From assembly GCA_023256555.1 (NCBI GenBank), contig JALRFB010000056.1, positions 1 to 6,397 of the forward strand: a stretch of 6,397 nt of DNA, given 5' to 3'. This DNA is from Sediminibacterium sp. GTDB lineage: Bacteria > Bacteroidota > Bacteroidia > Chitinophagales > Chitinophagaceae. The notes beneath the pieces were generated by a model. That model was not told the origin of the DNA and searched no databases. It saw only the letters and a program-made list of their open reading frames with translations. Shown here in pieces: positions 1 to 6,397 of this stretch. A program made the translations under genes and the position numbers. Each line of letters opens with the position of its first letter. Positions within the stretch are counted from its first letter, which is position 1.

Positions 1-1574
1 GATACGATAACAAACTAGGCTATTACGGAAAAATTGGTGATAGAACTGTTATTAAAAATTGTAAAATCATCAAAGACGTTTGGATTGGCCCAGATGCTTA
101 TCTAAAAGGCGCTAATAAAATAAAAAATGTAACCATTAATTCTGACCCAAAAGCCAAAACACAAATAGGAGAAGGATGTGAATTAGTGAATGGTATTATT
201 GGTTATGGTTGTAGGGTTTTCTATGGCATTAAAGCGGTTAGATTTGTATTATCAGATTATTCCCAATTAAAATATGGTGCTAGACTGATTAATTCTTACT
301 TAGGGACAAATGCCACTATTTCATGTTGCGAAGTATTAAACTCTTTGATATTCCCAGCGCACGAACAACACCATAATAACTCTTTCTTATGCGCAGCGCT
401 CGTTATGGGGCAATCCAATATTGCTGCTGGAGCAACACTTGGCTCTAATCATAATAGTAGAGGTGCTGACGGAGAAGTGATTATGGGAAGAGGTTTCTGG
501 CCAGGACTTTGTGTAAGCATAAAGCACAATTCAATATTTGCAAGTTTTGCACTATTGAATAAAGGCGACTATGCCTATGAATTAAATATACCACTACCCT
601 TTTCATTAATCAGTAACGATCCTAAGAATGATGAATTACTAATTATGCCGGGATATTGGTTCTTATATAATTTTTATGCATTGGCAAGAAATGCTTGGAA
701 ATATATCGATAGAGACAAGAGAATTGACAAGACACCGATTTTTGAATACAATTATTTAGCCCCAGACTCGGTAAATGAGTTGATTCAATCTTTGGATATA
801 TTAGCCATCGCTGTTGCTAAAGCTGCAATGGCAAAAGACAAAAAAATACAAGCAAATTCTGAGAAAGCATTGATCGAACTTGGGAAAAAAATACTTCATA
901 CCAAGACCAAAAAAGAAATTGATAGTTTAGAAATATTTGCAGAAGGATTTGAAAACAGTAAGCGTAAAACAAGAATGATTAAAGTGTATGATGCTTACCA
1001 TATGTTTGAAAAAATGATCTTGGTGTATGGAATGGACGCTTTAGTAAATGAGATTGCTAGTAAGAAACATAAATCAATTATTGCTACTGTAAATGCAATG
1101 AAGTCTGGCGCAAAAGACATGCAATGGACCAATGTGGGTGGTCAATTAATGCCAACCAAGACTGTACAAACTTTATTGAATCAAATAAAAAATGATACTA
1201 TAGCAGAATGGGATCAGGTACATGAATTTTATCAAAATGCTTCTGCTAAATATCCTCAACAAAAAGCTGCTCATGCATTAGCAGCTTTAGAGTTAATCAC
1301 TGGAAGAAAATTAGAAACATTTAAAACAGCAACGCTTATAGACTTATTGGATAAGTATTTGCAAATCAAAGTAGATATCACTGAGAGTATTTTATATACT
1401 AGATCTAAGGATTATAAAAATCCATTTAGAAAAATGGTATATGAAAACGAAGAAGAGATGAATAAAGTCATTGGCAATATCGACAACAATAGCTTCATTA
1501 ATGATCAACAAGCCATGCTTGCAGATTTGAAATTAACTATTGCTGATTTAAAAAAGCAATTAAAAGCCAAATAG
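1..1574 (+). CDS. DUF4954 family beta-helix protein, 5'-truncated by the window edge
   Basis: The reading frame is open from base 3 to the TAG at 1572-1574, giving 523 residues with no start inside the window, so the N-terminus is missing. The visible N-terminal part carries hexapeptide-like repeats of the left-handed beta-helix type (for example IGDRTVI near residue 11 and VWIGPDA near 26). Next come the conserved blocks I associate with the Bacteroidota family DUF4954: HEQHHNNSF (about 120-128), GSNHNSRGADGE (147-158), GRGFWPGL (162-169) and LNIPLPFSL (194-202). The C-terminal half is mainly helical and ends in a Lys/Leu-rich probable coiled coil (about 501-523). Left-handed beta-helix folds are typical of acyl- and nucleotidyl-sugar transferases, but no reaction is established for this family that I know of. 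The His/Asn-rich blocks could be a binding or active site, which is inference. No signal peptide can be judged because the start is absent. Family assignment is confident; function is unknown. Confidence 0.85.
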   Translation, partial: YDNKLGYYGKIGDRTVIKNCKIIKDVWIGPDAYLKGANKIKNVTINSDPKAKTQIGEGCELVNGIIGYGCRVFYGIKAVRFVLSDYSQLKYGARLINSYLGTNATISCCEVLNSLIFPAHEQHHNNSFLCAALVMGQSNIAAGATLGSNHNSRGADGEVIMGRGFWPGLCVSIKHNSIFASFALLNKGDYAYELNIPLPFSLISNDPKNDELLIMPGYWFLYNFYALARNAWKYIDRDKRIDKTPIFEYNYLAPDSVNELIQSLDILAIAVAKAAMAKDKKIQANSEKALIELGKKILHTKTKKEIDSLEIFAEGFENSKRKTRMIKVYDAYHMFEKMILVYGMDALVNEIASKKHKSIIATVNAMKSGAKDMQWTNVGGQLMPTKTVQTLLNQIKNDTIAEWDQVHEFYQNASAKYPQQKAAHALAALELITGRKLETFKTATLIDLLDKYLQIKVDITESILYTRSKDYKNPFRKMVYENEEEMNKVIGNIDNNSFINDQQAMLADLKLTIADLKKQLKAK

Positions 1575-2147
1575 ATTCAAGCTAATTCCTATTTGCCATT
1601 GTCTAGATTTCCAATGTGCTTGATCTTGCAAAGCATTGATATCTTGCATACCAGCAACATATCTGCCATAAGCAGCAATATTGGAGAATTGAATTTTCGC
1701 ACCCCCCACAAATGCAAATTCTCCAGATTTAAAAGCCATTTTAGCTAATTCTTTTCCATCTTTAGACTGATTCATTAATACACTGTATTGCGGACCCAAT
1801 TCCAATACTAATTTATTGATAGGTCTTATTTGTAATAAAACCGGAAAAGATAAATAATCTAAATGATAGGTTTCTGGTTGCAAATTATTACCCCCTAATA
1901 CATCCATTAAACTAGGATCTGCTTCCAATTTGGTTTGAGACAAAATTACTTCAGGAGCAATACTGAATGTATTGGTTAATCTTATACTAGTTTGAGCACC
2001 AATATGAAATGATGCTTGTGACCTATCTGCTGCAACATTATTTACTTTTGAAAAATTTTGACCAACCTTAATGCCCAAATTAAAATGTTCTTGAGCGAAG
2101 CTAGTTACTGTGAAAAACAATGCAGCAATAAAAAAATACTTTTTCAT
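1560..2147 (-). CDS. Outer-membrane beta-barrel protein, PorT-like family
   Basis: This 195-residue protein starts with a classic Sec signal peptide (MKK, a hydrophobic stretch to about residue 17, then SFAQE, with probable cleavage near 18-19). The mature part alternates polar and hydrophobic residues as beta strands do. It contains LDYLSFPVLLQIRP (about 96-109) and LELGPQYSVL (115-124), which match the pattern of the Bacteroidota small-barrel family that includes PorT (strand with conserved Leu-Pro, then a Glu-Leu-Gly-Pro turn). It ends in LNLFGF, and a terminal phenylalanine is typical of proteins folded into the outer membrane by the Bam complex. Its ligand or role cannot be read from sequence; members of this family are structurally similar but functionally varied. 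It lies 48 bp downstream of the phosphoesterase gene on the same strand, and the gap has no TAnnTTTG element, so co-transcription is plausible. The last 15 bp overlap the convergent DUF4954 gene. Confidence 0.85.
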   Translation of the reverse strand: MKKYFFIAALFFTVTSFAQEHFNLGIKVGQNFSKVNNVAADRSQASFHIGAQTSIRLTNTFSIAPEVILSQTKLEADPSLMDVLGGNNLQPETYHLDYLSFPVLLQIRPINKLVLELGPQYSVLMNQSKDGKELAKMAFKSGEFAFVGGAKIQFSNIAAYGRYVAGMQDINALQDQAHWKSRQWQIGISLNLFGF

Positions 2148-2195
2148 AATGGGGGTATTAATGAATTATATAACGAAGAAAATGATAAAATGTTA

Positions 2196-3431
2196 CTAAG
2201 CCAATTCAATTAAAGTGATTTCTGGCATAATACCTACTCTTCCTGGATATCCTAAAAAGCCAAAACCTCTATTGACATATAATTGTTGATCTGCTTTTTT
2301 ATATACTCCAGCCCATTGTTTATAGACCCATTGTACTGGACTCCATTTGAAATAGGGATTTTCTAATCCAAATTGCATTCCATGAGTATGTCCAGACAAC
2401 ATTAAATCTACTTGAGGGTACTGAACTTGCACTTGCGCTTCCCAATGACTAGGATCATGACTCAATAAAATAATGGTTTCATTGGGGTCAACCCCTTGCA
2501 TGGCTTTTTCCATTTTACCGTATTTAGGGAATCTTGCTTTTGCTCCCCAGTTTTCTATGCCGACTATTCTAATAGTTTCATTGTTCTTTGTAATAGCAAC
2601 ATTTTCATTCATCAACAATCTCCACCCTAATTGTTCATGCACCAAGGCAAGGTCTCTTAGATTTTGCTGTTTGGCTTCCACTGAATCCCATTGTACATAA
2701 TCTCCATAATCGTGGTTACCAAAAGTACTAAATACACCATGGGGTGCTTTGATTTGACTAAACACATCCATCCAATCATGCATTTCTGTAGCTCGATCAT
2801 TCACTAAATCACCCGTAAATAAAACCAAATCAGCATTTTGTTGGTTAATTAAGTGAATACCTTTTAGCACCGCCTCTTTTTCTTTTAAACTTCCACTATG
2901 TATATCACTGATATGAATAATTTTAAAACCTTTAAATGCCTTAGGCAAATTCTTTAAAGTTATTTTTTGACGTATCAATTGGTAATTGTATTTATTACCA
3001 AATCCATATAGCAAAGAGAAAAACAAACTAGAAGATAAACCCACACCTAACCAACTTAAAAAAGTAGATCTTGGAATTCCTTTCTCTGTATTTAAAAATT
3101 GCGCGCCTGTTGCTGAAGTAATTTTACCAATCGTCCAAAAAGTGCCTCTTCTTGCATCGTCAATTAAAAAGAATAAAACCATGGTTATCTGAGTAAGTAC
3201 CCATCCGATACTCACTGAGAAGATATATTGTCTAAAATAAGGGTTATTAATAAAAGGGAATAGTAAAAAACTACTCAAACTGATCACACAAAGTGCCCAA
3301 TAGACCACAAAAATGATGGACTTTGCCTGACTGGAAGCCCCCTGTGTCAATGTCTTCAATACATGAAAAATGTAAAAATCTATGAGAATCAATATAGATA
3401 TAAAGAATAAGAGGAAAATTGGACTACGCAT
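2196..3431 (-). CDS. Membrane-anchored calcineurin-like metallophosphoesterase
   Basis: The 411-residue protein has two parts. Residues about 1-145 hold four predicted membrane segments (about 4-24, 38-60, 69-90 and 123-145). Residues about 155-411 form a calcineurin-type phosphoesterase domain with all the expected metal-binding motifs: SDIH (D176, H178), GD (D208), GNHD (N239, H240), SHDP (H325) and GHTHG (H348, H350). The order and the late NRGFG segment (387-391) resemble the YkuE/YaeI branch, whose characterised members cleave lipid-like or UDP-sugar-lipid pyrophosphates; the substrate here is inferred to be membrane-associated but is unknown. The fourth membrane segment begins R-S-T-F-L-S, reminiscent of a Tat signal with one arginine missing. 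The ATG at 3429-3431 is the natural start, about 20 bp below a candidate promoter. The gene is divergent from parA and precedes the beta-barrel gene. Confidence 0.88.
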   Translation of the reverse strand: MRSPIFLLFFISILILIDFYIFHVLKTLTQGASSQAKSIIFVVYWALCVISLSSFLLFPFINNPYFRQYIFSVSIGWVLTQITMVLFFLIDDARRGTFWTIGKITSATGAQFLNTEKGIPRSTFLSWLGVGLSSSLFFSLLYGFGNKYNYQLIRQKITLKNLPKAFKGFKIIHISDIHSGSLKEKEAVLKGIHLINQQNADLVLFTGDLVNDRATEMHDWMDVFSQIKAPHGVFSTFGNHDYGDYVQWDSVEAKQQNLRDLALVHEQLGWRLLMNENVAITKNNETIRIVGIENWGAKARFPKYGKMEKAMQGVDPNETIILLSHDPSHWEAQVQVQYPQVDLMLSGHTHGMQFGLENPYFKWSPVQWVYKQWAGVYKKADQQLYVNRGFGFLGYPGRVGIMPEITLIELA

Positions 3432-3449
3432 TAGGTGAATTTAAGAGCT

Positions 3450-3483
3450 CAAAATTAGTCCTAAAAGGCCTAGAATGGGTCAA
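3450..3483 (-). promoter_or_regulatory. Candidate Bacteroidota-type promoter for the phosphoesterase gene
   Basis: Reading the minus strand, TAATTTTG (3457 down to 3450) matches the TAnnTTTG -7 element exactly. A TTG (3483 down to 3481) lies 23 bp upstream of it, at the long end of the spacing reported for Bacteroidota -33 elements. Transcription would start roughly 10-15 bp before the ATG at 3431, giving a very short leader. The element is assigned from motif and position only. Confidence 0.5.
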
Positions 3484-3513
3484 TTTAATCCCAAAATGTT
3501 ACCATTTATACCT

Positions 3514-3521
3514 TATTTTTG
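3514..3521 (+). promoter_or_regulatory. Candidate -7 promoter element for the parA-parB cluster
   Basis: TATTTTTG matches the Bacteroidota -7 consensus TAnnTTTG exactly and ends 24 bp before the parA ATG at 3546, leaving a leader of about 20 nt. No TTG is present 17-23 bp upstream, so the -33 element is weak or absent. The last bases coincide with an in-frame TTG codon at 3519, which argues against that codon as the translation start. Confidence 0.45.
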
Positions 3522-3545
3522 GCAGAAATTAAGGATCCCAGTTTT

Positions 3546-4346
3546 ATGGCAAGAATAATAGGTATAGCAAATCAAAAAGGAGGAGTTGGAAAAACCACTT
3601 CTGCAATTAATATTGCAGCAAGTTTGGCTGTTTTAGAGTATAGAACCTTATTGATTGATGCTGATCCTCAGGCAAATAGTACAACAGGTGTTGGTTTTGA
3701 TTTACATAATATCACTACAAGTTTATACGATGGAATGATTAATCATACCCCATTAACAGATATTATCTTAAAAACTGAAATACCACATTTGGATTTAATT
3801 CCTTCTCATATTGATCTGGTAGGTGCAGAAATTGAATTAGTGAACTTCCCCAATAGAGAAAATGTTTTGAAAACGCTTTTGGAGCCAGTTAAAGATCAAT
3901 ATGATTTTATCATCATCGATTGTTTACCTTCTCTTGGTTTAATTACCGTAAATGCATTGGTTGCTTCTGACAGTGTAATTGTTCCAGTACAATGTGAATT
4001 TTTTGCCTTAGAAGGATTAGGAAAATTATTGAACACTGTTAAAATTGTACAAAGCAGACTAAACCCTGATTTACAAATTGAAGGAATTTTAATGACCATG
4101 TATGATGGTAGATTAAGATTAAGCAATCAAGTAGTAAGTGAAGTAAGAAAGCATTTTGATGATATGGTTTTCTCTACTATCATTCATAGAAATACTAGAT
4201 TAAGTGAAGCCCCAAGTGTTGGAAAGCCTGTGATCTTATATGATGCAGATAGTAAGGGTACCGTGAACTATTTAAACTTAGCTAAAGAAATTTTACAAAA
4301 AAATGGCATGACCAATATGAGTAATGCCGAGCGCATAATTGATTAA
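3546..4346 (+). CDS. parA: Chromosome-partitioning ATPase ParA (Soj type)
   Basis: ParA is a cytoplasmic ATPase that binds nucleoid DNA as an ATP dimer and, with ParB bound near the origin, moves sister origins apart. From the ATG at 3546 the protein is 266 residues, the usual length for chromosomal Soj-type ParA without an N-terminal helix-turn-helix. Visible motifs are the deviant Walker A KGGVGKTT (11-18, with signature Lys11 and catalytic-loop Lys16), Walker A' DADPQANST (38-46), Walker B FIIID (121-125) followed by CLPSLG, and the C-terminal [11 protein letters not shown] block (214-224) with Arg218 in the region used for DNA binding. An in-frame TTG at 3519 would add nine residues, but [13 protein letters not shown] is the standard family N-terminus and the TTG lies in a candidate promoter element. 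The stop is 3 bp before parB. No Shine-Dalgarno sequence precedes the start, as usual in this phylum. Confidence 0.96.
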   Translation: MARIIGIANQKGGVGKTTSAINIAASLAVLEYRTLLIDADPQANSTTGVGFDLHNITTSLYDGMINHTPLTDIILKTEIPHLDLIPSHIDLVGAEIELVNFPNRENVLKTLLEPVKDQYDFIIIDCLPSLGLITVNALVASDSVIVPVQCEFFALEGLGKLLNTVKIVQSRLNPDLQIEGILMTMYDGRLRLSNQVVSEVRKHFDDMVFSTIIHRNTRLSEAPSVGKPVILYDADSKGTVNYLNLAKEILQKNGMTNMSNAERIID

Positions 4347-4349
4347 GAC

Positions 4350-5264
4350 ATGAGCAAGAGTACACCAAATAAAGATTTGATTGGCAAAGGCCTTCGTTCC
4401 TTATTACAAAATATGGATGCAGAATACAAAAATCCTGCAGGAAGAGTGCAACCTGCTGCCATTGAAAAAGCAGTTGCTACCAATAGAGTGGCTTTGTCAA
4501 ATATTGTGGTGAATCCAAAAAACCCAAGAAAAGATTTTGATCAAAAAGCATTACAAGAACTAGCGAATTCAATAAAATTACACGATATCATTCAACCCTT
4601 AACGCTTTCTGCTTTAAGTGATGGAAAATATCAATTGATTGCTGGTGAAAGAAGATTTCGTGCCGCTAAATTAGCTGGCTTAGTAGATGTGCCAGCATAT
4701 ATTAGACAAGTAAATGATAAAGAATTATTAGAGCTTGCTTTATTAGAGAATTTACAAAGAGTAGATTTAAATGAAATAGAAATTGCATTGAGTTATCAAC
4801 GCATGATGGACGAATTAAACTATACCCAAGAACAAGTTGCAGAAAGAATGGGTAAAGACAGATCCACTATTGCAAACTATATCCGATTATTAGAATTACC
4901 TCCTAGCATTCAAGCTGCAGTAAGAAGTGGAGAATTAAGTGTGAGCTTGGCGAAATTGTTAATTGGAAGAGAAGTTGACAAGCAATTGTTTGTTTTTAAA
5001 GAAATCATGGCAAAAGGCTTGACAGTAAGACAAGCTGAAGCATTATTGAAACAAGTTATTCCAAATAAGTCAGGTGCAATAAAATCGAATCCTAACCAAT
5101 TATCTCCTGTTTATAAAAAATTGGAAGATAAATTATGTGATCATTTTTCTAGCAAGGTGCATTTGCAACATCAAAAAAATGGTAGCGGAAAAATTACTGT
5201 AGAATATGCAGACTTGAATGGATTAAACAAGATTTTAGAAGCAATGCAATTAAGCATCAGCTAA
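4350..5264 (+). CDS. parB: Chromosome-partitioning protein ParB (Spo0J type), CTP-dependent clamp
   Basis: ParB loads at parS sites, switches to a CTP-bound sliding clamp and stimulates ParA. The 304-residue protein shows the full domain order: a basic N-terminal segment with GKGLRSLL (12-19), the short ParA-contacting motif; a ParB/Srx CTPase domain (about 45-140) with GERRFRA (99-105) for nucleotide binding and ENLQR (133-137); a helix-turn-helix region (about 158-184, YTQEQVAERMGKDRSTIANY) that reads parS; a linker; and a C-terminal dimerisation domain (about 253-304). All key CTPase-box residues are present, so it should be functional. It begins 3 bp after parA and ends 1 bp before the DUF5683 gene, which suggests translational coupling. 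No parS palindrome close to TGTTNCACGTGAAACA is visible in the window. Confidence 0.96.
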   Translation: MSKSTPNKDLIGKGLRSLLQNMDAEYKNPAGRVQPAAIEKAVATNRVALSNIVVNPKNPRKDFDQKALQELANSIKLHDIIQPLTLSALSDGKYQLIAGERRFRAAKLAGLVDVPAYIRQVNDKELLELALLENLQRVDLNEIEIALSYQRMMDELNYTQEQVAERMGKDRSTIANYIRLLELPPSIQAAVRSGELSVSLAKLLIGREVDKQLFVFKEIMAKGLTVRQAEALLKQVIPNKSGAIKSNPNQLSPVYKKLEDKLCDHFSSKVHLQHQKNGSGKITVEYADLNGLNKILEAMQLSIS

Positions 5265-5265
5265 G

Positions 5266-5847
5266 ATGAGAGCTTTATTTTCTATAGTCTTATTTTCTTG
5301 TTTCCAATTGCCTGTTATTGGACAAGTTAACTCCAACCTTTCAGACTCTATTACAAGTGTTACTGTAAAACATCATATTCCAAGAATAGCCACACAAAGA
5401 TCTGCCATCCTTCCAGGATGGGGACAGATTTACAATAAGCAATATTGGAAAGTACCATTGGTGTATGGGGTTTTAGCTATTCCAGCTGCAACTTATCAAT
5501 ACAATGCAGACTTATATTCAAAGTCCAAGTTTGCTTACGAAGCAAGATTTAAAGAAGCTAATGGAGACAATTCAGAAGTTTCAAAAATAGATCCTAAACT
5601 AAAAAATTTGAGTTTAGCTAGTTTGCAGAGTTATAGAAATATCTTTAGAAAAGACAGAGACTACTCTATTATGTGGTTTATACTTGGATGGGGGTTGAAT
5701 GTTTTGGATGCAACCGTTTCTGGGCATTTAAAAGAATTTGATATCAATAATGATTTGAGTTTGAAAATACAACCTAGTATTCAACCTCAATGGAGACAAG
5801 CAGGATTGAGTTTGCAATTACATTTTAAAAACAATAGTTCTAAATAA
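5266..5847 (+). CDS. DUF5683 family envelope protein of unknown function
   Basis: This 193-residue protein has a Sec-type signal peptide (MRALFSIVLFSCFQLPVIGQ, probable cleavage after Gly19 or Gln20). It carries the DUF5683 hallmark SAILPGWGQIYNKQYWKVP (46-64), which runs into a first membrane segment (about 62-77), and a second hydrophobic segment YSIMWFILGWGLNVLDATV (133-151) followed by HLKEFDI. The last 35 residues look like beta strands (LSLKIQPSIQP, LSLQLHFK). The Pro-Gly-x-Gly-Gln-x-Tyr motif is the feature by which I recognise the family; similar motifs occur in TM2-like small membrane proteins. Cell location is therefore the envelope, either the inner membrane facing the periplasm or the outer membrane. 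Its start lies 1 bp after parB and its stop 10 bp before dapB, so it is probably made with them. No biochemical role is known to me; a link to cell-wall growth or division is inference from position. Confidence 0.8.
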   Translation: MRALFSIVLFSCFQLPVIGQVNSNLSDSITSVTVKHHIPRIATQRSAILPGWGQIYNKQYWKVPLVYGVLAIPAATYQYNADLYSKSKFAYEARFKEANGDNSEVSKIDPKLKNLSLASLQSYRNIFRKDRDYSIMWFILGWGLNVLDATVSGHLKEFDINNDLSLKIQPSIQPQWRQAGLSLQLHFKNNSSK

Positions 5848-5857
5848 AATAGTTGTT

Positions 5858-6397
5858 ATGAAAATAGCATTAATTGGGTATGGTAAAATGGGTAAAGCGA
5901 TTGAAGAAATTGCATTGCAAAAAGGACATGAAATTGTATTGAAAATTGATATAAGTAATGCTCAAGACTTTACGGCAGAAAATATACAAAAAGCAGATGT
6001 GGCAATTGAATTTACAGGACCGCATAGTGCATTTGAAAATATTAAAAAATGTATTGCATTTGGCGTGCCAGTAGTATCTGGATCTACAGGTTGGTTAAAC
6101 CATTGGAGTGAAATAGAAAAAGCATGTAAAGAAAATAATGGTTGTCTAGTTTATTCAAGTAATTATAGCATTGGCGTGAACTTGTTTTTTGAACTAAACA
6201 AATACTTGGCAAAATTAATGGACCCCTATGCAGACTATGATGTTAGTATGACCGAGATACATCATACGGAAAAAAAGGATGCACCTAGTGGTACCGCTAT
6301 TTCTTTAGCAGAACAAATTTTATCTAATATTGGCAGAAAAGATAATTGGATTAACGACCAAGCAGCAGCACCGAATCAATTACATATTCACTCAGAA
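5858..6397 (+). CDS. dapB: 4-hydroxy-tetrahydrodipicolinate reductase DapB, 3'-truncated by the window edge
   Basis: DapB is the cytoplasmic enzyme that reduces 4-hydroxy-tetrahydrodipicolinate to tetrahydrodipicolinate with NAD(P)H, the committed route to meso-diaminopimelate and lysine. The frame runs from the ATG at 5858-5860 to the last base without a stop, giving 180 residues of a protein usually near 240 in Bacteroidota. Visible motifs are the Rossmann loop GYGKMG (7-12), an acidic Asp31 at the end of the second strand that may favour NADH, EFTGP (51-55), SGSTGW (74-79), SSNYSIGVN (100-108) and the signature EIHHTEKKDAPSGTA (133-147). In that signature, His135 and Lys139 correspond to the catalytic His159 and Lys163 of the E. 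coli enzyme. The gene follows the DUF5683 stop by 10 bp with no terminator between, so it is probably cotranscribed with parA-parB. There is no Shine-Dalgarno sequence upstream. Confidence 0.95.
   Translation, partial: MKIALIGYGKMGKAIEEIALQKGHEIVLKIDISNAQDFTAENIQKADVAIEFTGPHSAFENIKKCIAFGVPVVSGSTGWLNHWSEIEKACKENNGCLVYSSNYSIGVNLFFELNKYLAKLMDPYADYDVSMTEIHHTEKKDAPSGTAISLAEQILSNIGRKDNWINDQAAAPNQLHIHSE

Noticed and set aside
167..188. GTG at 186 preceded by the purine-rich GGAGAAGG, looking like a Shine-Dalgarno sequence and a start for the DUF4954 gene.
   Set aside because: The frame is open right back to base 3 and the upstream residues continue the same hexapeptide-repeat pattern, so the GTG is an internal valine codon. 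Bacteroidota rarely use Shine-Dalgarno sequences.
1702..1707. Run of six C (G on the coding strand) in the outer-membrane barrel gene, a possible phase-variation tract.
   Set aside because: Six bases is too short for frequent slippage; it encodes ordinary Gly codons and the frame is intact.
2148..2195. Search for a promoter or terminator between the phosphoesterase and barrel genes.
   Set aside because: The 48 bp are AT-rich with no TTTG-containing -7 element on the minus strand and no stable hairpin followed by a T-run.
2473..2700. Open frame of 75 codons on the plus strand inside the phosphoesterase gene.
   Set aside because: It is antisense to the conserved catalytic domain, has no recognisable motif or initiation context, and is a shadow of the real gene.
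2986..3192. Open frame of 68 codons on the plus strand inside the phosphoesterase gene.
   Set aside because: It is antisense to the membrane domain of the phosphoesterase, with no family resemblance.
3445..3471. Short palindromes GAGCTC and AGGCCT in the divergent intergenic region, considered as an operator.
   Set aside because: Six-base palindromes are expected by chance and neither extends into a longer symmetric site.
3578..3586. AAAGGAGGA, a strong Shine-Dalgarno-like sequence just inside parA.
   Set aside because: It encodes the invariant Lys-Gly-Gly of the Walker A motif, and no start codon at useful spacing opens a credible gene.
3896..4126. Open frame of 76 codons on the minus strand inside parA.
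   Set aside because: It is antisense to the conserved ParA core; low stop frequency in an AT-rich gene explains it.

Overview
This is a compact, AT-rich bacterial chromosome segment that most likely comes from the phylum Bacteroidota. Four things point there: families largely confined to that phylum (DUF4954, DUF5683, a PorT-type outer-membrane beta-barrel), no Shine-Dalgarno sequences before start codons, exact TAnnTTTG -7 promoter elements, and an outer-membrane protein ending in phenylalanine. The gene order parA-parB-DUF5683-dapB suggests a relative of the Chitinophagaceae, but that family-level placement is from memory and is only moderately sure.

Layout: (1) 1-1574, plus strand: the 3' part of a large DUF4954 beta-helix protein whose beginning lies outside the window. 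(2) 1560-3431, minus strand: a membrane-anchored calcineurin-type metallophosphoesterase (2196-3431) followed 48 bp downstream by a small outer-membrane beta-barrel protein (1560-2147), whose 3' end overlaps the DUF4954 gene by 15 bp. (3) 3432-3545: a short divergent control region with one candidate promoter facing each way. (4) 3546 to the window end, plus strand: a tightly packed cluster of parA, parB, a DUF5683 envelope protein and the 5' part of dapB, with gaps of only 3, 1 and 10 bp.

Functionally, ParA and ParB are the ATPase and CTP-dependent DNA-binding halves of the chromosome segregation system. DapB makes tetrahydrodipicolinate for lysine and, in most bacteria with meso-diaminopimelate walls, for peptidoglycan. 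The DUF5683 protein between them has a signal peptide and membrane segments, so the cluster may couple chromosome segregation with envelope growth; this is inference from context. No stretch longer than about 120 bp lacks a gene. I see no RNA gene, insertion sequence, CRISPR array, prophage or defence gene, and nothing that amounts to a clearly new system. The points most worth checking are the true parA start, the role of the DUF5683 protein, the embedded Tat-like segment in the phosphoesterase, and the convergent gene overlap.
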